From positions 62,001-126,000 of the forward strand of contig NZ_JANJTZ010000018.1 in the NCBI RefSeq assembly GCF_024710845.1: 64,000 nucleotides of DNA. Direction: 5' to 3'. Below the pieces are notes generated by a model. It saw only the letters and a list, made by a program, of their open reading frames with translations, ran no database searches and was not told the origin of the DNA. Of this stretch, positions 59,432 through 64,000 are shown in pieces. Source of the DNA: Mesorhizobium sp. (GTDB taxonomy: Bacteria > Pseudomonadota > Alphaproteobacteria > Rhizobiales > Rhizobiaceae). Made by a program: the position numbers and the translations under genes. Each line of letters opens with the position of its first letter. Position 1 is the stretch's first letter.

Positions 59432-60234
59432 CGATCGACGTCTCGAACGCGGGCGACATCACCATCGTCCGCATCAACCGTCCCGACGCGCGCAATGCGG
59501 TCAATCCCGAAATGGCCGATGCCCTGTTCCAGGCCTTCGTCGCCTTCGAGCGGGACCCCGAGCAGAAGGTCGCGATCCTCACCGGGATTCCGGGCGCCTT
59601 CTGCGCCGGATTCGACCTCAAGCGCGCTGCCGGCGGCACGGACGAGACCTGGTTCGCCGAACACGACCTCGACGGCGATTTCGACGGCCGCAACGACCGG
59701 CCGCGCAAGGGCCCGATGGGCCCCACCCGGCTTGCCCTGTCGAAACCGGTCATTGCCGCGATCTCCGGCCCGGCGGTCGCCGGCGGCATGGAACTGGCGC
59801 TGTGGTGCGACCTGCGCGTCATGGAGGAGAGCGCCTACATGGGCGTCTACTGCCGGCGCTGGGGCGTGCCGCTGATCGACGGCGGCACGGTGCGCCTGCC
59901 CCGCATCGTCGGCCACGGCCGCGCGATGGACCTGATCCTCACCGGCCGCAAGGTCGACGCCGCCGAATCCCTCGCCATCGGGCTCGCCAACCGCGTTTGC
60001 GCCGACGGCGCTACGCTCGACACCGCGCTCGATCTCGCGCGTGAGCTGGCGAAATTCCCGCAGGCGTGCATGCGCGCCGACCGCGCTTCCGCGATCGCGC
60101 AATGGTCGCTCGATACGGCCGACGCGTTGGTCAGGGAATGGCAGGGCGCCGAAACCTTCCGCTCCGAAGGCAGCACGGGCGCCGCCCGCTTCGCCTCCGG
60201 CAAGGGCCGCTCGGGGGATTTCGAGGAAATCTGA
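59428..60234 (+). CDS. Enoyl-CoA hydratase/isomerase (crotonase) family protein
   Basis: 268 residues. The crotonase oxyanion-hole strands are present (AFCAGFDLKRAAG and GPAVAGGMELALWCDLRV). The second-site glutamate common in hydratases (GxE) reads as GMEL, with RRWGVPLIDGGTVRLPRIVG following. The middle insertion (EHDLDGDFDGRNDRPRKGPMG) is longer than usual. It could be a hydratase, isomerase or hydrolase of acyl-CoA. Translation is coupled to the ABC-F gene, an arrangement with no obvious functional logic. Confidence 0.92.
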   Translation: MTIDVSNAGDITIVRINRPDARNAVNPEMADALFQAFVAFERDPEQKVAILTGIPGAFCAGFDLKRAAGGTDETWFAEHDLDGDFDGRNDRPRKGPMGPTRLALSKPVIAAISGPAVAGGMELALWCDLRVMEESAYMGVYCRRWGVPLIDGGTVRLPRIVGHGRAMDLILTGRKVDAAESLAIGLANRVCADGATLDTALDLARELAKFPQACMRADRASAIAQWSLDTADALVREWQGAETFRSEGSTGAARFASGKGRSGDFEEI

Positions 60235-60258
60235 GGCGCGAATGGCGCGGCGCCTCTA

Positions 60259-60597
60259 TCTCCCCCCTGGAGGGGGAGAAAGCAAATTCCTGGGCTTGGC
60301 GAAGCCAAGTCCTTGGAATTTGCAAGAGAGGGGGTGAGAGCCCGGTTCGCCGAAGGCGAATTCATCGTGCCGGTGGCACGATGAAAGGGCTCGAACGCCC
60401 TGAGCCATAGCGAAGGGCCGGAGACGCCGCTGCATGACCTTCCCCCGGCCGGAGGCTCCACTGGTGCGATAAGGGCGTGCATCGATTCCCACCAAGGGTG
60501 GATCGCTGGCATCGCAACACCCCCCTCTCTGGCGATTTCTAAGACTTAGCCTGCGGCTAAGGTCTTGAAATCGCTTTCTCTCCCTCAAGGGGAGAGA
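60259..60597. repeat. Composite palindromic repeat element (six nested hairpins)
   Basis: About 340 nt made of hairpins: 60259-60279 (TCTCCCCC/GGGGGAGA), 60282-60323 (GCAAATTCC/GGAATTTGC around GCTTGGC/GCCAAG), 60346-60360 (TTCGCC/GGCGAA), 60361-60385 (TTCATCGTGCC/GGCACGATGAA), 60532-60574 (GCGATTTC/GAAATCGC around AAGAC/GTCTT and TTAGCC/GGCTAA), and 60577-60597 (TCTCTCCC/GGGAGAGA). The left 80 nt (60260-60340) and the right 80 nt (60518-60596) are diverged inverted copies of one unit. The whole therefore resembles a MITE-like or mosaic intergenic repeat. It fills the 502-nt gap after the crotonase gene, with no gene inside. Confidence 0.85.
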
Positions 60598-60736
60598 TTC
60601 AGCGCAGTGCCTGACCCCTTGCATCGATTTCCGCCCATTCTCCCCCAACCCCTTGATCCCGCTCGCCCCCCAACTTTTTCGATCCACCCCCTTTCCGGCA
60701 TGCATGACACTGTCGGCGGTCAAACGGGAGCCGACG

Positions 60737-61195
60737 ATGGCGTGGAAGGCGAAGACAGGGAGGGAGCAGGAGGTGCTGGTCAGCATCGTCTCGACCCTGC
60801 TCGGCCTTGCCGGTCTCGCCGAAAAGGCTGCCGGCGATACGCCCTGGGTCCGCTGGTGCGTGCTTTGGGCCGCCCGGCAAGCCGATTTGATCACACGGGA
60901 TTTCGTCGCGGGCTCGACATGGAACCCGGCAGGCCGGCTCTGGTCGCCTGCTCTGCCGATGGTCCGCTACGGCACCACTCCCGCCGATGCACTGGATCTC
61001 GCCGCATCGCTGCGCGCACTGGCAATGGTCGTGAGCGGCATGGCCGCATACCTCGGCCGCGTTTCGGTCTGGCGGCAGGGTCAGGCACTCGGCGAGGCCG
61101 ACTTCGAAGGCAGCCTACGGCATGGGCTCGACACATTCATGCCGAGACTTCGGGACGCAGCGGCGCGACCGGTCGAAATCCGCGACACGTCCTAG
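60737..61195 (+). CDS. Protein of unknown function between two repeats
   Basis: 152 residues from the ATG with GGGAG 6 nt upstream. Mostly helical by composition (VLVSIVSTLLGLAGLAEKAA, LAASLRALAMVVSGMAAYLG), with two mildly hydrophobic stretches, Trp-rich near the centre (TPWVRWCVLWAARQAD). No signal peptide, catalytic motif or family is recognised. It is preceded by the composite repeat element and followed by a 31-bp-arm inverted repeat. Base composition is like its neighbours. Confidence 0.65.
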   Translation: MAWKAKTGREQEVLVSIVSTLLGLAGLAEKAAGDTPWVRWCVLWAARQADLITRDFVAGSTWNPAGRLWSPALPMVRYGTTPADALDLAASLRALAMVVSGMAAYLGRVSVWRQGQALGEADFEGSLRHGLDTFMPRLRDAAARPVEIRDTS

Positions 61196-61336
61196 GCAGC
61201 GCCCATCCCTTGCGAGGAAGGGCCGATTATCCGAACGATTTCACTTGCTTCCGCAACACATGCCGCGCGGTCGACGACCTTGCGCGGAAAAAGTGACCTT
61301 TCCCCGGGACTTACCCAGCACTTCGGCCCCACGCGT

Positions 61337-61449
61337 GCCGTCATCCTCGGGCTTGTCCCGAGGATCTACTGCCGGTTGCGGGTTTTTGGAGACGGTCCTA
61401 CCAGTTCGCCGACGCTGCAGATCCTTGGGACAAGCCCGAGGATGACGGC
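61337..61449. repeat. Inverted repeat with 31-bp arms
   Basis: 61337-61367 and 61419-61449 are reverse complements at 30 of 31 positions, separated by 51 nt. Each arm contains an inner palindrome (CCTCGGG, 5 nt, CCCGAGG in the left arm), so each could also fold alone. The arms start GCCGTCATCCTCGGGC. It lies between the 3' ends of two convergent genes and could act as a transcription stop for both. It looks like a dispersed rhizobial intergenic repeat. Confidence 0.85.
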
Positions 61450-61477
61450 GTTGGAAGCCGTACCTGGCCCTTATCCC

Positions 61478-62071
61478 TCACCGCCCCCATTTCGGTGGCG
61501 GAGGCGCGGAGGGTGGTGTCTTCTTGCGCCGCTGCAGCGACACGAAGAAGCCGACGAAGCCCAGCGCCATCAAGGCGTATCCGATCGGAACGGCGCGCGG
61601 ATCGAGGTCGAACGCCCCTGCCCTCAGCACGATTTCGGCAGAGCGCATCTCGATGCCCTCGGCGTCGCCCTGCCCAAGCACGAACCGGTAGCGGCCGCTT
61701 TCGACCGGATCGATCAGCCCCGCCTCGTCGCGATAGATCATGCCGCCGATCTGCGGATTGTCGCTGCGCGGCTGCTGGTGCGCGAACTTGAGCGTGCTCG
61801 CCAGCACCGTCCGTCCTTCCACCGATGCCGTCAGCGTCAGAACCGTCGTCGCCCCGTCGAGCGTCAGGCTGCCGAGCGACGACATGTCGACAAGCACGCG
61901 CACCGGCGCGTCGGCCGGCGCGAGGTTTTCCTCGACCACCTTGAAGCCGCCTTGCCGGTCATAGGCCGGATAGCGCCCGATCTCGTAGCCCGAGACGTTG
62001 GAGACGACGAAGGGATAGCCGATGCCGACCGCGAGGCCGGCCAGAAACATGAGGAGGAAGATGACGCGCAT
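61478..62071 (-). CDS. Two-helix membrane protein of unknown function
   Basis: 197 residues with an N-terminal helix (MRVIFLLMFLAGLAVGIGYP) and a C-terminal helix (IGYALMALGFVGFFVSLQ), the latter followed by a basic Pro-rich tail. The roughly 150 residues between are beta-rich (SLTLDGATTVLTLTASVEGR) and should face the periplasm. No family is recognised. An ATG 12 codons upstream (62107) is an alternative start. Neither has a good ribosome site. Confidence 0.75.
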   Translation of the reverse strand: MRVIFLLMFLAGLAVGIGYPFVVSNVSGYEIGRYPAYDRQGGFKVVEENLAPADAPVRVLVDMSSLGSLTLDGATTVLTLTASVEGRTVLASTLKFAHQQPRSDNPQIGGMIYRDEAGLIDPVESGRYRFVLGQGDAEGIEMRSAEIVLRAGAFDLDPRAVPIGYALMALGFVGFFVSLQRRKKTPPSAPPPPKWGR

Positions 62072-62186
62072 GGGAAAGCCGGACCGTGATGCGCCCCGAT
62101 GTGGCACGCGCGCACCGGCCTGTCGAGAGGGTGCGGAACCCGGCGGCGGTTCGCGAATTGTCGGCCTACAACAACAGGAGACGGAG

Positions 62187-62348
62187 ATGAGACGGATACT
62201 TTTGGCGATCGCCGGCTATGCATTCGCGGCCTGGTGGACCAGCCGGACCGAGGCGAAAGCGAAACGCAAGGCGCTTGCCAAGGCTTCGGTCCGCCCGCCA
62301 CGCAGGGCCAACAAGCTGCAGGGCCACGCCGGCGAACGCGCCAGATAG
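62187..62348 (+). CDS. Small basic protein, 53 residues
   Basis: Starts at an ATG with AGGAG 7 nt ahead (CAGGAGACGGAG). The N-terminus is a short hydrophobic segment (ILLAIAGYAFAAWW), followed by a strongly basic tail (TEAKAKRKALAKASVRPPRR). This could be a single-pass membrane microprotein. Coding is supported by the ribosome site and composition only. It ends 2 nt before the convergent holC stop. Confidence 0.5.
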   Translation: MRRILLAIAGYAFAAWWTSRTEAKAKRKALAKASVRPPRRANKLQGHAGERAR

Positions 62349-62350
62349 TG

Positions 62351-62800
62351 TTATGCCTTGCGTTCCCAGCGCCGGCCGTCGGTCTGCTGCCAGTAGGTCA
62401 CCGAGTGGCCGGCGTCCTTCATGCGCTTCCATTGGGCGCGCGCCAGATCGAGCTGGGCCTGGTCGTGACCGTCGAACATGAAGACACCGCGCTCGTAGCC
62501 GTCGAGCGGCGGCGGCTCGGCGCCGTCGACGACGAAGCGGACGGATGCGGCGTTGGCATTGCCGTTCGAGACGGTCAGAAGGATCGGCTGGTCGGTGGCG
62601 CGCGGGTCGCTGTCGAGGCCATGGCCGAGGAAGCTGTCGTCCCTGAACGTCCACAGGTGGGTATCCAGCGCGTTGCGCCGTTCCTCGCTGCCCGCCTGCA
62701 CCACCACCTTCCAGCCGCGCTCGACGCTCTTCTCGAGCAGAGGCGGCAGCGCCTCCTCGAGCGTCGATTCTGTCAGGTGGTAGAAGAGAACCTCGGCCAT
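62351..62800 (-). CDS. holC: DNA polymerase III chi subunit
   Basis: 149 residues. The chi subunit links the clamp loader to single-strand-binding protein. Family features are EVLFYHLTESTLEEALPPLL, VVVQAGSEERRNALDTHLWT, FLGHGLDSDPRATDQPILLT and the ending SVTYWQQTDGRRWERKA. The start shares one base with the pepA stop (TGATG), so the two genes are coupled. The pepA-holC order is common in Proteobacteria. Confidence 0.94.
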   Translation of the reverse strand: MAEVLFYHLTESTLEEALPPLLEKSVERGWKVVVQAGSEERRNALDTHLWTFRDDSFLGHGLDSDPRATDQPILLTVSNGNANAASVRFVVDGAEPPPLDGYERGVFMFDGHDQAQLDLARAQWKRMKDAGHSVTYWQQTDGRRWERKA

Positions 62801-64000
62801 CAGCCTTCGTAATTGTCTTTCACGAGCCGGTCGAGCAGCCGTACGCCGAAGCCAGAGCCCCAGGAGATCGAATATTCGCTCGGCGGCGCGTTCATGGCGG
62901 TGCCGGCGATGTCCAGATGCGCCCAGGGCGTGTCCTTGACGAAGCGCTTGAGGAACTGCGCGGCGGTGATCGCCCCGCCGTACCGGCCGCCGATGTTCTT
63001 CATGTCGGCGTTCTTCGATTCGATCAGCTTGTCGTAGTCGGGTCCCATCGGCATGCGCCAGAGCTTCTCGGCGGTGGCGAGCCCCGCTTCCGTGAGCTGG
63101 CCCGCCAGCTCGTCGTCGTTGGAGAACAGGCCGGCGTGATATTGCCCGAGCGCCACCATGATCGCGCCGGTCAGCGTCGCCAGGTTGACCATGAATTTCG
63201 GCGCGAACCGGTCGTTGCAGTACCAGAGCGCGTCGCAGAGGACGAGGCGGCCTTCCGCGTCGGTGTTGAGGATCTCGATCGTCTGCCCCGACATGGAGGT
63301 GACGATGTCGCCGGGGCGTTGCGCATGTCCGTCGACCGAGTTCTCCACCAGGCCGACGATGCCGACGACGTTGGCCTTCGCCTTGCGCCTGGCCAGCACG
63401 TGCATGGCACCGATGACGGCCGCCGCCCCGCCCATGTCGCCCTTCATGTCCTCCATGCCGGCCGCGGGCTTCATCGAATTGCCGCCGGTGTCGAACGAGA
63501 CGCCCTTGCCGATGAAGGCGACGGGCTTGTCCTTCGCCTTGCCGCCGTTCCACTGCATCACGACCAGCCTGGCGCCGCGCGGGCTGCCCTGGGCGACGCC
63601 GAGCAGTGCGCCCATGCCGAGCTTCTTCATCTCCTTCTCGGCAAGGATCTCGACCTTCACGCCGAGCGCCTCGAGTTCCTTGCACTTCGCCGCCATCTCG
63701 ACCGGGCCGAGCAGATTGGCCGGCTCGTTGACGAGGTCGCGAGCGATGGACACGCCGCCGGCGATGGCCTCAGATGCACCGAACGCCGCCTTCGCGGCAG
63801 CCGAGCGGCGGGTGACGACGGTAATCCTGGTCCGCTTCGGCTCCTCGTCGCCATCGTCCTTCTTGGTCTTGTAGCGGTCGAACCGATAGGTCCGCAGCAG
63901 GATGCCCAGCGCCATGTCGGCGATCGCCTCCGGATCGGACTCGAAGCCGGGCACATCGGCGTGGACCATGACCTTGGCGGCCTTCTTGAGATTGGACGCG
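62800..64000 (-). CDS. pepA: Leucyl aminopeptidase, N-terminus beyond window edge
   Basis: About 400 C-terminal residues of an M17 dizinc aminopeptidase that removes N-terminal residues from peptides. Metal and catalytic motifs are complete: [18 protein letters not shown] (Lys and Asp), [32 protein letters not shown] and the M17 signature [14 protein letters not shown]. The frame stays open to position 64000, so the ATG at 63969 is internal, and about 100 N-terminal residues are missing. It is followed by holC. Confidence 0.96.
   Translation of the reverse strand, partial: ASNLKKAAKVMVHADVPGFESDPEAIADMALGILLRTYRFDRYKTKKDDGDEEPKRTRITVVTRRSAAAKAAFGASEAIAGGVSIARDLVNEPANLLGPVEMAAKCKELEALGVKVEILAEKEMKKLGMGALLGVAQGSPRGARLVVMQWNGGKAKDKPVAFIGKGVSFDTGGNSMKPAAGMEDMKGDMGGAAAVIGAMHVLARRKAKANVVGIVGLVENSVDGHAQRPGDIVTSMSGQTIEILNTDAEGRLVLCDALWYCNDRFAPKFMVNLATLTGAIMVALGQYHAGLFSNDDELAGQLTEAGLATAEKLWRMPMGPDYDKLIESKNADMKNIGGRYGGAITAAQFLKRFVKDTPWAHLDIAGTAMNAPPSEYSISWGSGFGVRLLDRLVKDNYEG

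Overview
The window is a high-GC (mid-60s percent by eye) chromosomal segment from an alphaproteobacterium, most likely Hyphomicrobiales (Rhizobiales) near the Mesorhizobium/Phyllobacteriaceae group. Supporting this are a general amino-acid ABC transporter in aapJQMP order, an HdaA-type DnaA regulator, purM-purN next to a CDP-alcohol phosphatidyltransferase and a PerM-like permease, an rpsU with a TTG start, and homologues of the accessory complex I subunits NDUFS4 and NDUFS6. Most of the window is ordinary core chromosome. I see no transposase, prophage module, CRISPR array or rRNA. Several small accessory loci and two repeat regions stand out.

Layout. 1-4.6 kb: a tetR-adaptor-RND efflux operon on the minus strand with two copies of a TetR-type operator. 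4.75-6 kb: a RidA-like gene and a phd-vapC toxin-antitoxin pair pressed against the 3' end of parC (6-8.2 kb). 8.4-12 kb: a secreted protein of unknown function, the divergent ohr/ohrR peroxide module, and an arsR-SRPBCC-GFA operon. 12-16.8 kb: an MgtC/DUF4010 membrane protein, a P1B-4-type metal ATPase, an AraC-cupin regulator and a DsrE protein with a CPPC motif. 16.9-26.2 kb: aspS, an MFS permease, rnd, a DMT permease, and ppk-ppx. 26.4-29.7 kb: an NDUFS6-like zinc protein, a flavin monooxygenase, a secreted protein and a frameshifted DUF2459 gene.

29.7-35.5 kb: the aapJQMP transporter and metC. 35.5-38.1 kb: tRNA-Arg(TCT), an NDUFS4 homologue, tRNA-Pro(TGG), an STN-domain-like exported protein and hdaA. 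38.1-41.8 kb: a PerM-like permease, a CDP-alcohol phosphatidyltransferase and purM-purN. 41.9-47.4 kb: an orphan HicB-like protein with a ParD-like tail, a molybdopterin oxidoreductase, rlmJ, a secreted four-cysteine protein followed by an RNase T2 lipoprotein with an apparent CTG start, and a GST. 47.5-57.3 kb: an Omp25/31-type porin-like protein, a pteridine-reductase-like SDR coupled to uvrC, pgsA-moaD-moaE, a PAS-PAS-GGDEF-EAL protein, ndk, a GST, DinB and rpsU. 57.5-64 kb: an ABC-F protein coupled to an enoyl-CoA hydratase, a 340-bp nested-hairpin repeat element, a small unknown gene, a 31-bp-arm inverted repeat, a two-helix membrane protein, a 53-residue protein and pepA-holC.

The regulation visible in the sequence is mostly local. 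Palindromic operators sit in front of tetR, ohr/ohrR and arsR. Strong hairpin terminators lie between convergent genes (9.65, 47.4 and 55.2 kb). ATGA/GTGA start-stop overlaps couple adaptor-RND, phd-vapC, arsR-SRPBCC, ppk-ppx, purM-purN, SDR-uvrC and ABC-F-crotonase. I did not find a clearly new multi-gene system. The best leads are the repeat element at 60.26-60.60 kb, the RNase T2/four-cysteine protein pair with a CTG start, the HicB-ParD chimera, and the SDR with an Asp at the catalytic Ser position.
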